The notes below the pieces were generated by a model. That model was not told the origin of the DNA, searched no databases, and worked only from the letters and a program-made list of their open reading frames with translations. From Fortiea sp. LEGE XX443 (GTDB taxonomy: Bacteria; Cyanobacteriota; Cyanobacteriia; Cyanobacteriales; Nostocaceae), in assembly GCF_015206815.1 (NCBI RefSeq), contig NZ_JADEXZ010000033.1, forward strand, positions 1-55,766: 55,766 bases of DNA, given 5' to 3'. Shown here piece after piece: positions 9,962-17,595 of this stretch. The position numbers and the translations under genes were made by a program. The first letter of the stretch is position 1; the number at the start of each line of letters is the position of its first letter.

Positions 9962-10010
9962 TTAAAAGTGCTGAGTTAAAAGTGCTGAGTTAAAAGTGCT
10001 GAGTGCTGAG
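9962..10010. repeat. 14-bp tandem repeat (three units plus half)
   Basis: TTAAAAGTGCTGAG repeats at 9962-9975, 9976-9989 and 9990-10003, followed by a half unit. It resembles the short tandemly repeated repetitive (STRR) sequences of heterocystous cyanobacteria. CAATGAC heptamers follow at about 10047-10070. It fills the spacer between the gp25-like and gpJ-like genes. Confidence 0.85.
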
Positions 10011-10068
10011 TATTAAATACTCCCGCAACTTCCTATCTCTTAACAAATGACCAATGACCAATGACCAT

Positions 10069-10470
10069 TTATTGACCATTCAAATAAAACGGAAATACTA
10101 AACTCCGCGAATCGTGCGTATCTTTAGGATGATAATCAATCACAATATCTACCCGACCTCGCAGCGGATCGGGGTCAGCACGCACCGCATCTAAAACGAT
10201 TCGTGGTTCCCACATTTCCAAAGCTTCTTGGACGTGTAGACGCAAAAGTAATAAAGTTTGAGTATTCATCGGTGCAAAAGTCAACTCTGACAACCGCGAA
10301 CCAAAGTTAGGGCGATATACACGTTCACCCAAATCGGTACGTAGAATCAGCATCATCGACTCTTCAATGTTGCGTTCTGCTGTACTAAATTGCACACCTC
10401 CTTGGACATTTACCCGTAACGGAAAAGACCAGCCCTTACCCAGGTGTTGATTTTGATTGAGCTCTGGCAT
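10069..10470 (-). CDS. GPW/gp25-like baseplate wedge protein
   Basis: A 133-residue protein with the gp25/lysozyme-like wedge pattern: GKGWSFPLRV, then a central block with IEESMMLILRTDLGERVYRP and NFGSRLSELTFAPMN, and an acidic-Pro stretch near VRADPDPLRGRVDIVIDY. The length is normal for the family. It is the first gene of the leftward CIS operon and is divergent from rsmB. In other CIS loci, sheath and tube genes lie close to gp25; none are between here and rsmB, so this locus is either split or they lie outside the window. Confidence 0.93.
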   Translation of the reverse strand: MPELNQNQHLGKGWSFPLRVNVQGGVQFSTAERNIEESMMLILRTDLGERVYRPNFGSRLSELTFAPMNTQTLLLLRLHVQEALEMWEPRIVLDAVRADPDPLRGRVDIVIDYHPKDTHDSRSLVFPFYLNGQ

Positions 10471-10817
10471 GGTAAGTAAATAGTGATGAGCAGTCTACGC
10501 TACTTTATGCTCATTGGCAAAACGAATACCATTCGCCAAAAGTCGAGTTCAGTATCATGGTGCGATCGCCATCTTCTGTTACAACTGTCTGCAAAGTTAG
10601 TGTCGTTATGAAACTAACTTTTGTCATTACGACATTAAGTTCTGTTGTTATGAAATTAAGTTCTGTCGTTATGAAACTAACTTTTGAGTTTATACTCAGC
10701 ACTCATAGATTATTTGTGGATCGCTCTACTGTTATATTTATCGTATTCTTTTTCCATCTAGTATAAATTCTTTTAAAATTTCCAAAAGGGTAGCGCCAAA
10801 CTTTTACTTTAAATTTC
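10471..10817. promoter_or_regulatory. Divergent intergenic region between CIS operon and rsmB
   Basis: A 347-bp spacer between two divergent start codons, so it should hold the promoters of both units. Its middle is taken up by a 21-bp tandem array at 10604-10687. No clear -35/-10 pair could be assigned. Overlapping open frames on both strands are products of the repeat and look non-coding. Confidence 0.55.
10604..10687. repeat. 21-bp tandem repeat, four units
   Basis: Units at 10604-10624, 10625-10645, 10646-10666 and 10667-10687 follow the pattern CGTTATGAAATTAAGTTCTG plus T. Units 1 and 4 differ only at the last base; units 2 and 3 are closer to each other. It lies in the promoter region of the CIS operon. 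Confidence 0.85.
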
Positions 10818-12167
10818 ATGACTAACCCCCGTCAAATAGCTTTTATCGCCCTGCGAGATGTTCATCAAGGGGCTTATGCTGATGTTGCTCTAGACAGAGT
10901 GTTGCAAAAATTTAAATTGCCAGATAGCGATCGCCGTCTAGCTACAGAATTAGTTTATGGTAGCGTCAGAAGACAGCGCACCCTCGATGCCTTAATTAAC
11001 CAGCTTGGCACTAAAAAATCTCACCAACAACCAAAAGACCTGCGTACAATCTTACATCTAGGTTTGTACCAACTGCGCTACCAAGAGCGAATTCCCCCTT
11101 CGGCGGCGGTGAATACTACTGTTGAACTTGCTAAAGAAAATGGTTTCCCTGGACTCACGGGTTTTGTCAATGGTTTGTTACGCCAGTATATCCGTCTTGC
11201 AGAGAACTCCTCAGAAATCCTGAAATTACCAGAAAATTTAGTAGAACGCTTGGGGATTTTATATAGTTTTCCTGACTGGATTATTCAGGTTTGGTTAGAC
11301 CAAATTGGGATGGCGGAGACAGAAAAACTCTGTGAATGGATGAACCAAACACCGACAATCGATCTCCGGATCAATCCACTACGCACTAATCGAGAGCAAG
11401 TAGAGACAACGCTACAGTCTGCGGGAGTTTTAGCTAGAGAGATTTCCAATTTACCTCAAGCTTTAAGATTAATTAGTAGTAGTGGGCCGATTCAACATTT
11501 ACCAGGGTTTACTGAAGGCTGGTGGGTTGTCCAAGATGCTACAGCCCAACTGGTGAGTCATGTACTCGACCCCCAACCAGGTGAGGTGGTGATTGATACT
11601 TGTGCAGCACCGGGGGGAAAAACAACTCATATCGCGGAATTGATCCAGGATCAAGGCAAAGTTTGGGCTTGCGATCGCACTCCTTCGCGACTACGTAAAC
11701 TCCAAGAGAATGCTCGACGGCTAAATTTAAAATCAATTGAAATTTGTACTGGCGACAGTCGCAACTTGCCGCAGTTTGATCATACTGCTGATCGCGTTTT
11801 GCTAGATGCACCATGTTCTGGTTTGGGAACCTTACATCGCCACGCTGATGCACGTTGGCGACAGACACCCGATTCTGTACAGGAACTCTCACTGCTGCAA
11901 AAGCAACTACTATCACATACATCAAATTTTGTCAAAAATGGTGGTTTATTAGTTTATGCTACCTGTACACTGCATCCAGCAGAAAATGAAGAGGTAATTT
12001 TGGGATTTTTAGCAGAGAATCCTGAGTGGCAAATTGCGCCTCTGAAAGTTGGTTCGCCCTACTCTGTTTATTCCACACCTCAAGGCTGGCTCAAAGTCTG
12101 GCCTCACCGTTGGGATATGGATGGTTTTTTTATGGTGCGCTTAAGAAAAACTAATGATTCCGAGTGA
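10818..12167 (+). CDS. rsmB: 16S rRNA m5C967 methyltransferase RsmB
   Basis: A 449-residue protein. The N-terminal NusB-like helical domain (RQIAFIALRDVHQGAYADVA) is followed by a SAM-dependent methyltransferase domain. Visible motifs are the SAM loop DTCAAPGGKTTHIAEL, motif IV LDAPCSGLGTLHRH and motif VI LLVYATCTLHPAENEEV, carrying the two RNA m5C methyltransferase cysteines (PC and TC). It methylates C967 of 16S rRNA in the cytoplasm. The length is as expected. A TerB-like gene follows 57 bp downstream in the same direction. Confidence 0.95.
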   Translation: MTNPRQIAFIALRDVHQGAYADVALDRVLQKFKLPDSDRRLATELVYGSVRRQRTLDALINQLGTKKSHQQPKDLRTILHLGLYQLRYQERIPPSAAVNTTVELAKENGFPGLTGFVNGLLRQYIRLAENSSEILKLPENLVERLGILYSFPDWIIQVWLDQIGMAETEKLCEWMNQTPTIDLRINPLRTNREQVETTLQSAGVLAREISNLPQALRLISSSGPIQHLPGFTEGWWVVQDATAQLVSHVLDPQPGEVVIDTCAAPGGKTTHIAELIQDQGKVWACDRTPSRLRKLQENARRLNLKSIEICTGDSRNLPQFDHTADRVLLDAPCSGLGTLHRHADARWRQTPDSVQELSLLQKQLLSHTSNFVKNGGLLVYATCTLHPAENEEVILGFLAENPEWQIAPLKVGSPYSVYSTPQGWLKVWPHRWDMDGFFMVRLRKTNDSE

Positions 12168-12224
12168 TTACTACCGGGGATTGTACGATTTGATGGAAGC
12201 CCCAATCTACCATAGGAGGCAGCA

Positions 12225-12647
12225 ATGGTTACTGATTCTAATGTAAAGAACTTAGTTAAAATCCTGATTGGAGCCGCTTGGATTGATGGCATAATTCAGC
12301 CAGAAGAACGGCAATATCTCCGCGAAATTGCCCAAGCCAAAGGTTTGGCTACCGATCCAGAGATTAAGCCTTGGCTTTATGAATTGGTACCTGTGCAACC
12401 AAAAGAGTGCTATGCCTGGGTGAAAGAATATCTAGGCGATCGCCCTAGTTTGGAAGATTGTGAAAATCTTATTGAAGCCATTAGTGGCTTAATTTATAGC
12501 GATGGTGAAGTAGCAATTGAAGAAGCAAGACTCTTGACAAAACTTCAGGAGTTAGCAGAGCTAGATGATTCTGTTCAACCAGTTCATAATGCGTTACTCA
12601 AAAAAATTCAAAAGCTTTATCGTCGTTGGGTTGAAGTCCAAAACTAA
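12225..12647 (+). CDS. TerB-like helical protein
   Basis: A 140-residue acidic all-helical protein of the TerB/DUF533-like fold. Two similar halves carry an IDG/SDG acidic turn: AAWIDGIIQPEERQYLREIA near residue 20 and SGLIYSDGEVAIEEARLL near residue 90. TerB-like domains are linked to metal or membrane stress, but the function of cyanobacterial members is unknown. The start has a perfect AGGAGG Shine-Dalgarno site (12211-12216) 8 bases before the ATG. It probably shares a transcript with rsmB. A hairpin-forming repeat follows the stop. Confidence 0.75.
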   Translation: MVTDSNVKNLVKILIGAAWIDGIIQPEERQYLREIAQAKGLATDPEIKPWLYELVPVQPKECYAWVKEYLGDRPSLEDCENLIEAISGLIYSDGEVAIEEARLLTKLQELAELDDSVQPVHNALLKKIQKLYRRWVEVQN

Positions 12648-12667
12648 CAATTGTGAGTTATGAGTAG

Positions 12668-12687
12668 AGACGCGACTGAGCGCGTCT
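12668..12687. terminator. Hairpin after TerB-like gene
   Basis: AGACGCG (12668-12674) pairs with CGCGTCT (12681-12687) across a 6-base loop. No clean T-tract follows, so it may be a dispersed palindromic repeat acting as a boundary rather than a classical terminator. Confidence 0.45.
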
Positions 12688-12755
12688 GCATACAAGTTTT
12701 GAGTTGCTTGTTCAACTCAGCACGGGCTTGCGCCCCGCTACGCTAACAGGATTAC

Positions 12756-12983
12756 TTAAGACTTCGGTTCACTCAGACCCGGAGTTTCTTCTTTTTCAAC
12801 CTTGGGTACAAAGTCTGGACGGTCTTTACTTTCCCAACCAACAGGGCGTTTAGAGTTGTACCAAGCAATAGAACCAATGGTAACAGCAGCAATAAAGCCA
12901 ACTACATACACCAACGTAAAGGCCAAAGGAAAATGACCTCCGCCTGTTGCGACTGAATCTGCTGCCTGCATTAATATATTCAT
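12756..12983 (-). CDS. Psb35-like small membrane protein
   Basis: A 75-residue protein with one membrane helix (FPLAFTLVYVVGFIAAVTIG) followed by a conserved-looking stretch SIAWYNSKRPVGWESKDRPD and an acidic/Lys tail. This pattern recalls the cyanobacterial photosystem II assembly protein Psb35 (Ssl2148 type), which is linked to CP47 and high-light-inducible proteins in the thylakoid membrane. The match is from memory of the family. The start ATG at 12983 has an upstream AGGAGC Shine-Dalgarno site. It stands alone, convergent to the TerB-like gene. Confidence 0.65.
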   Translation of the reverse strand: MNILMQAADSVATGGGHFPLAFTLVYVVGFIAAVTIGSIAWYNSKRPVGWESKDRPDFVPKVEKEETPGLSEPKS

Positions 12984-13110
12984 GAGTATATGCTCCTAAT
13001 TTTACGCAACACTACTTAAGACCCTATAAAACTAGAGTATCACTTACATCCACCTCAAGTTTGAAATAGTTGGTCTTTCACTAGACACAGAGGAGGAGAA
13101 AGCTTATGGC

Positions 13111-13176
13111 AATTCGTAATTCGTAATTCGTAATGACGCTCCTGCGTCGCTAACGCTTACGTAATTCGTAATTAAG
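13111..13176. repeat. Heptameric AATTCGT repeats
   Basis: Three direct copies of AATTCGT at 13111-13131, then a GC-rich interruption with CGCTAACGC, then further AATTCGTAATT copies. These are STRR-type sequences common in heterocystous cyanobacteria. Confidence 0.7.
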
Positions 13177-13255
13177 AAACTCTTATTTGGTCTGGGTTGT
13201 GGGGTTTGAATGTGTTGCCTAATTTTAGAGAATTGGTGTGAGATATCTCCGAAAA

Positions 13256-13285
13256 TGTAGAGGCGTGACATGTCACGTCTCTACA
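13256..13285. terminator. 30-bp near-perfect palindrome
   Basis: TGTAGAGGCGTGACA (13256-13270) is the near-perfect reverse complement of TGTCACGTCTCTACA (13271-13285), with one G-T type mismatch. It lies 25 bp beyond the stop of the M56 gene, so it could act as its terminator; it is also a typical dispersed cyanobacterial palindrome. Confidence 0.5.
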
Positions 13286-13309
13286 AGGATTTGCTTTGAA
13301 ACACAATTC

Positions 13310-14155
13310 TTAGGTGTGGAATAAAACAGTTAATAATGGTATGAACGCCAAAAGAAATCCATGCCAAGATGGCCATTTCATGGTTGGCGTGGGTTCTGGT
13401 GGTGTTAGTAAAGCATCTATTCTTTGTTCGAGGCGATCGCCTACGCTAGTACCCAAAGCGGCACAGCAAATCTCGGATTCTGCTAAGACAAAAGTTTGGC
13501 TGACAACCAATACTAGTGATTCCGCTAACAGCAATGGATCTACCTGGGACACGGCGTAACTGTCGGCACGGAGTTCGCGCAACACCAGCAATTCTTGCCA
13601 CAAAGCATTTGTATTGGGCAACCAAGCGGTGCAAGAACGCACCCAACCCAGCCAAAAAAACCAAAATGTATCTCGGTAATAATGATGTCCTTGCTCGTGC
13701 GCCAAGACACTTTCAACATGAGCCGGTGAGAGAGTTTGCAGCAGCCCTTGGCTGACTACTAATTCGGGTTGCCAAAAACCAATTTGACCAGCAAACAACG
13801 CTGGTGTATTGAGCAGTCTAACTGGTCTACCATCAAGATTGACTAAGGGAGAATGGCGGGCAGATTCTACAGACTGCCAACCTTGTAAAGCTAGTTTAAT
13901 GCACAAAAAGGCAAAATAACCTAGACCACAAAATGCTAGGTCGTAACTGAACCAGCCTGTGTAGGCTCCACCCATTTTGCCTTGCGGCCCCATAAATAGT
14001 AGGGCGATCGCTGTCATAAAAATTAGCAAAGGTGGAAAGAGAAATAAAAATAGCGATCGCCGCCAGCGGTTGTTCCAATTACTTTGAGGATCTGTCCAAG
14101 AGCATCTCAATATCCAAGAAACTGTTAAAGCAGTCATAATCATGATTAGATGCAT
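13310..14155 (-). CDS. M56-family (BlaR1-like) membrane metalloprotease
   Basis: A 281-residue membrane protein with hydrophobic segments at the N-terminus, around residues 35-55 and 75-95, and at the C-terminus. A zinc-protease motif HEQGHH (VLAHEQGHHYYRD) is near residue 153. The family cleaves a partner repressor; the partner here is the BlaI-like repressor gene directly upstream. Stop and start overlap as TAATG, and a strong GGGAGGAAC ribosome site for this gene lies inside the end of the repressor gene, indicating translational coupling. No penicillin-binding sensor domain is present, so the signal sensed is not beta-lactam by analogy alone. Confidence 0.88.
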   Translation of the reverse strand: MHLIMIMTALTVSWILRCSWTDPQSNWNNRWRRSLFLFLFPPLLIFMTAIALLFMGPQGKMGGAYTGWFSYDLAFCGLGYFAFLCIKLALQGWQSVESARHSPLVNLDGRPVRLLNTPALFAGQIGFWQPELVVSQGLLQTLSPAHVESVLAHEQGHHYYRDTFWFFWLGWVRSCTAWLPNTNALWQELLVLRELRADSYAVSQVDPLLLAESLVLVVSQTFVLAESEICCAALGTSVGDRLEQRIDALLTPPEPTPTMKWPSWHGFLLAFIPLLTVLFHT

Positions 14156-14574
14156 TATTGTTCCTCCCTGGCTTGGCGTGCAGCTTGAATGCGTTTGGCG
14201 ATCGCTTCTATTTGCTGACTTGCAGTTTCATCAAGACTATCAGCAAAAGCCGCGACTACATCAGGATTACCCACCGCTAGAAATCGTTGTAACTGATCGT
14301 GAGCTTTAATTACTTGAGCTTGTTGCTGACTTAGCAATGGTCGCCAATAAAAAGCTCGCCCTTGTTTATCGCAGGCCAGCCAACCTTTTTCTGTGAGCCG
14401 CCGTAGAACTGTAGTGACAGAAGTATAAGCTAATTCGCGGTTTGGGTCAGCCAAAATGCGATCGTGTACATCTTTGACTGTGGCTGAACCAAGTTCCCAG
14501 ATAATATTTAAAATTTCTGCTTCCAAAGGCCCTACAGATAGTTGTTTTGGGCGGTAGTCGGGTAAAGGTGCCAT
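14155..14574 (-). CDS. BlaI/MecI/CopY-family repressor
   Basis: A 139-residue winged-helix regulator. The pattern LGPLEAEILNIIWEL-type front (here VGPLEAEILNIIWELGSATV), the recognition helix region AYTSVTTVLRRLTEKGWL and the following RAFYWRPLLS strand are classic BlaI features. It is expected to bind its own promoter as a dimer and be cleaved on signal by the M56 protease encoded next. It is the first gene of the two-gene unit. I could not identify a convincing operator palindrome in 14575-14733. Confidence 0.9.
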   Translation of the reverse strand: MAPLPDYRPKQLSVGPLEAEILNIIWELGSATVKDVHDRILADPNRELAYTSVTTVLRRLTEKGWLACDKQGRAFYWRPLLSQQQAQVIKAHDQLQRFLAVGNPDVVAAFADSLDETASQQIEAIAKRIQAARQAREEQ

Positions 14575-14733
14575 ATCGATAATTTAGATACTAGAGGTTG
14601 GATTAGCGGATTTGATGCAAAATTCCCCTCTTAGTTGATCAAGATAGAGTTATTATATGTCACCGCCACACTATCCAAGGCGATCGCGCCTCTTAAAAAA
14701 CCTCCTGTACAACAGCCCAAAGGAGCTTAAGCT

Positions 14734-15519
14734 ATGTTTGCTCTGATATCCCCAGAAAAAATTCAATTACCTCCTGGTTCCGTAGTACGCTTACCTGCTA
14801 GTTGGGAGGAATACCAGCGCCTATGTGGACAACGGGGAGATGGTTCAATTCCCCGCATCAAATACCACGATGGAGAAGTACTACTGATGTCGCCTTTACC
14901 TGTGCATGGACGAGATGCCAATTTGCTTGCGGATATTGTGAAGACTCTTTTGGATCACGATGGACGGGAATACGATGCGTTTACCCCTGTCACCATGAGC
15001 CTACCGGAAGAAAGCGGTATTGAGCCTGATTATTGTTTTTACATCGACAATTGGCAAGCAGTTTCGGGTAAAAAGCGGATTGACTGGAGACAAGATCCAC
15101 CTCCGGATCTTGTGATTGAAATTGACGTAACTAGTTATTCTGATGTCCAAGATTATCTGCCCTATCGTGTTCCCGAAGTTTGGTTATTCAAAAAGCAGCA
15201 GTTATTAATTTACCAATTGCCGGGAACTGATTACCAACTGCAAACTCATAGTTGCTATTTTCCAGAGTTTGATTTGCAAAGCGCTATCGCCCAATGTGTC
15301 CAAATTACCTATGAAAGCAACACCAGCGCAGCCATCCGCCATCTTAAACAAGTGCTGTTACCCTACATGTTTACCTTTAGGCGTTCTCGAAAAATAGCCG
15401 CTTTGTGTCTGGCTTTGAATAATCAACAATGCCCTAACTCCTCGACAAAGTTGCTTTCACTGACAACAAAAACCCAGGACGTTTGTCCTCATTGGCTTAA
15501 ATCTTGGTACTACCTCTAG
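14734..15519 (+). CDS. Uma2-family (DUF820) putative endonuclease
   Basis: A 261-residue protein. Residues about 20-190 match the Uma2/DUF820 restriction-endonuclease-like fold so abundant in cyanobacteria: SWEEYQRLCGQRGDGSIPRI, a GIEPDYCFYIDN strand with the first catalytic Asp, then PPPDLVIEIDVTSYS (E-x-D core) and VPEVWLFKKQQLLIYQL. The last 70 residues (after about AAIRHLKQVL) have no family character, are Ser/Cys-rich and look like readthrough past the usual end. Role in the cell is unknown; some relatives lie in mobile elements. Confidence 0.82.
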   Translation: MFALISPEKIQLPPGSVVRLPASWEEYQRLCGQRGDGSIPRIKYHDGEVLLMSPLPVHGRDANLLADIVKTLLDHDGREYDAFTPVTMSLPEESGIEPDYCFYIDNWQAVSGKKRIDWRQDPPPDLVIEIDVTSYSDVQDYLPYRVPEVWLFKKQQLLIYQLPGTDYQLQTHSCYFPEFDLQSAIAQCVQITYESNTSAAIRHLKQVLLPYMFTFRRSRKIAALCLALNNQQCPNSSTKLLSLTTKTQDVCPHWLKSWYYL

Positions 15520-15609
15520 AAAATCCTATTGCTGGAATTGTCATTATGGCCATTAACACAAATTAGAATGTATTTCGACAGTAATATTTAGAGCAGGTGT
15601 ATCCAGCGC

Positions 15610-16347
15610 GTGAAGTTATTTGTATACCACACTCCGGAATTGACTCCTACGGATGAAGTTCCAGACTGCGCGATCGCAGTTGATGTCTTACGTGCTACTA
15701 GCACAATTGCCACAGTTCTAGCGGCTGGAGGCGAAGCGGTGCAAGTTTTTAGCGATTTAGACAAACTCATAGAAGTTAGCGAACAATGGCCAGCAGAAAA
15801 ACGTTTACGAGCCGGAGAACGGGGCGGCGCTAAAGTAGCTGACTTTGAACTTGGCAACTCTCCTCTAGACTGCACACCAGAGCTAGTACAAGGTCGTCGC
15901 TTATTTATTAGTACCACCAATGGCACTCGTGCGTTACAACGGATACAAAACTCTCCAAGCGTACTAGCAGCAGCTTTGATTAACCGAGCCGCGATCGTGG
16001 ATTATGTTCTAGAAAAACAACCAGAGACAGTCTGGGTTGTTGGCTCTGGTTGGGAAGGTAGTTTTTCCTTGGAGGATACAGTTTGTGCTGGAGCGATCGC
16101 TCATAGTATTGCTAAAAAATCCCAGATGTCACCAGATGAATTAGCTGGTAACGATGAATTGATTAGTGCGATCGCTCTTTACTCCCAGTGGCAAGATAAT
16201 TTATTAGGATTATTCCATCATGCTAGTCACGGCAAACGCTTGTTACGCCTTGAATGTCATGAAGACCTGAAATATTGTTCCCAGACTGATATTTTAGATG
16301 TTCTGCCCATACAACAAGAAATAGGAGTTTTAAAAAGCAAAAATTAA
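15610..16347 (+). CDS. 2-phosphosulfolactate phosphatase-like protein (ComB family)
   Basis: A 245-residue protein of the ComB family. Features seen are the [20 protein letters not shown] segment near the N-terminus, [18 protein letters not shown], and [14 protein letters not shown]. In methanogens ComB removes phosphate from 2-phosphosulfolactate on the way to coenzyme M; cyanobacteria do not make coenzyme M, so the real substrate is uncertain. Start is the GTG at 15610, as the family begins just before VYHTPELTP. The gene appears monocistronic. Confidence 0.88.
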   Translation: MKLFVYHTPELTPTDEVPDCAIAVDVLRATSTIATVLAAGGEAVQVFSDLDKLIEVSEQWPAEKRLRAGERGGAKVADFELGNSPLDCTPELVQGRRLFISTTNGTRALQRIQNSPSVLAAALINRAAIVDYVLEKQPETVWVVGSGWEGSFSLEDTVCAGAIAHSIAKKSQMSPDELAGNDELISAIALYSQWQDNLLGLFHHASHGKRLLRLECHEDLKYCSQTDILDVLPIQQEIGVLKSKN

Positions 16348-16519
16348 ATACTACTCACATACAATCAAACATTCCCAAGCTTTTGTTTCTTGTTGTCTTG
16401 GCATCTTTCTGGAACTTTTTCAAAGTTCAATATGCCAAATTTCCTATTCTTTGCTTATCTAGAAGCTTAATCTTTACACGATGCTTGTTCTGTTTGCATT
16501 TATCAATGACTAAAAATAT

Positions 16520-16539
16520 CCCTGGTATAAATACCAGGG
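16520..16539. terminator. Palindromic hairpin downstream of ComB-like gene
   Basis: CCCTGGTA (16520-16527), loop TAAA, TACCAGGG (16532-16539). A perfect 8-bp stem with 4-base loop. No T-tract on the plus strand, so its role as terminator is uncertain. Confidence 0.4.
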
Positions 16540-16940
16540 ACAAAACATTAAATTATTTAATACATTGTTTGTTTATTTATAAAACTAATTTAACTAAGAT
16601 TTGTAGTAGATGACCTCATATAGAAACAAAAACAGTCGCTAAAGATGGCATGAGCTTGTAAAACTCATTATATGCTCGATTTAAGCATTTCAGTCCTTAT
16701 TTTACACTTATATATCTACTTTATGAATGATTTTGTCCATCAAAATCAGGATCATCACAACAATTATCTGCATCAATTTGCTGATTTTACGTACATTGTA
16801 TTATGACCTCATATTTGGCTGATGGTTGACTTGGGTGCTAATATTCTCAATGAGAAATTTATAACCTGACCTAAATACCAGAGAAAACAAAAAACTTGGG
16901 AATTTTAGAGAATAGTTCAAAAGTTACGAGGAAACAATAT

Positions 16941-17030
16941 TTACGACAATAACTTCATCATGATCCGGCGCATAGCAAATCAACGTCTTTACTACTTTTG
17001 AGAGCATCTCATTAAAGCAAAGACTTATTT
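16941..17030 (-). pseudogene. Degenerate IS5-type transposase C-terminus
   Basis: Read on the minus strand, the end FAMRRIMMKLLS-stop and the segment LSKVVKTLIC (in another frame) parallel the intact transposase end at the right edge of the window (SETFIYLAMIRIMVRRLA-stop). Nucleotides CATGATCCGG, GCAA and AACGTCT align in the same order, with a short deletion between them that breaks the frame. It is a leftover of an insertion sequence related to the one at 55674-55766. Confidence 0.5.
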
Positions 17031-17160
17031 TTTCATAGCTATTTTCAATTAAATTAACTACATCTTTTTAATCGCCCAGAGGCACAGAGAAAAAACTAAA
17101 AGAATAGCCTAAATAAATGAAAATAGCTGTAATCCTATCCAATACAACCATATTCATCGC

Positions 17161-17313
17161 ATGAACAAAAAATGGGCGGTCAAGCGAATAACCATAAATC
17201 TCGCATTAAACGAAGCCAAGAACCTGGAAAACTATTGTGACCAGACAGGGAGACCAGCAACAGATGTAATCAGAGAACTTATTCGAGGATTGACTAATAA
17301 GATGTCTGATTAG
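17161..17313 (+). CDS. Small ribbon-helix-helix (CopG-like) protein, 50 aa
   Basis: A 50-residue reading frame starting with MNKKWAVKRITINLALNEAK and ending LIRGLTNKMSD. It has the ribbon-helix-helix layout: a short basic strand (VKRITINL), helix A (LNEAKNLENYCDQTG) and helix B (PATDVIRELIRGL). It is clearly related to the protein at 17407-17595, sharing the pattern VK-IT-L---EA-NLE-YC-QTG----VI-ELIRGL. Such proteins usually bind DNA as dimers and often act as antitoxins or plasmid-type repressors. No toxin gene is adjacent. It points towards its paralogue. Confidence 0.7.
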   Translation: MNKKWAVKRITINLALNEAKNLENYCDQTGRPATDVIRELIRGLTNKMSD

Positions 17314-17406
17314 TATACAAACTCAGTCTCTGTTTGAACCCAATAAGTTACTTCTTCTCTATTGCGTTTAAGATTTCCTCAAGCTTAACTTTTTGCCTGT
17401 AAAAAT

Positions 17407-17595
17407 TTAGGTTACAGGTAATCCTCGAATGAGTTCTTCGATCACATTCGTTACTGCTTGGCCTGTTTGCTCACAATATTTTTCTAGGTTTTGAGCTTCA
17501 TCTGGAGTCAAGTCTAGGGTAATTTGCTTGACTATCGATTTTTTCTTGGGGGTTGCAAAACTAGAAAATTCAAGCGCAGCCGTATTATCCATCAT
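17407..17595 (-). CDS. Ribbon-helix-helix (CopG-like) protein, 62 aa
   Basis: Start chosen at the ATG at 17595 (MMDNTAALEFSS); an upstream extension to 17727 is possible in frame but has no family features. The C-terminal 45 residues form a ribbon-helix-helix: VKQITLDLTPDEAQNLEKYC, then EQTGQAVTNVIEELIRGLPV. It is a paralogue of the 50-aa protein at 17161-17313, and the two genes converge with 93 bp between their stops. A longer N-terminal arm (FATPKKKSIVK) is basic. Likely a DNA-binding repressor; the target is unknown. Confidence 0.72.
   Translation of the reverse strand: MMDNTAALEFSSFATPKKKSIVKQITLDLTPDEAQNLEKYCEQTGQAVTNVIEELIRGLPVT

Larger units (their letters stand above)
12984..13309. 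other. Repeat-rich spacer without a gene
   Basis: Holds the Psb35-like gene's upstream region, a heptameric array (AATTCGT repeated at 13111-13131 and again near 13161-13176) and a 30-bp palindrome at 13256-13285. No coding frame is supported. Confidence 0.6.
16348..17160. other. Long AT-rich spacer with IS remnant, no intact gene
   Basis: 813 bp without a supported gene. It holds an 8-bp-stem palindrome CCCTGGTATAAATACCAGGG at 16520-16539, two copies of ATGACCTCATAT (16610-16621 and 16803-16814), and a degenerate transposase end at 16941-17030. A 76-codon frame in its left part has no family-like features and was not called. Confidence 0.6.

Noticed and set aside
294-10470. Prophage
   Set aside because: Only baseplate-type genes are present, with no head, integrase, lysis or packaging genes; the added membrane proteins fit a CIS better.
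10604-10687. CRISPR array or coding repeat
   Set aside because: Direct 21-bp tandem units without spacers; the short open frames on both strands are by-products of the period being a multiple of three.
16383-16613. 76-codon plus-strand frame after the ComB-like gene
   Set aside because: Composition like translated AT-rich spacer and it runs through a palindromic hairpin.
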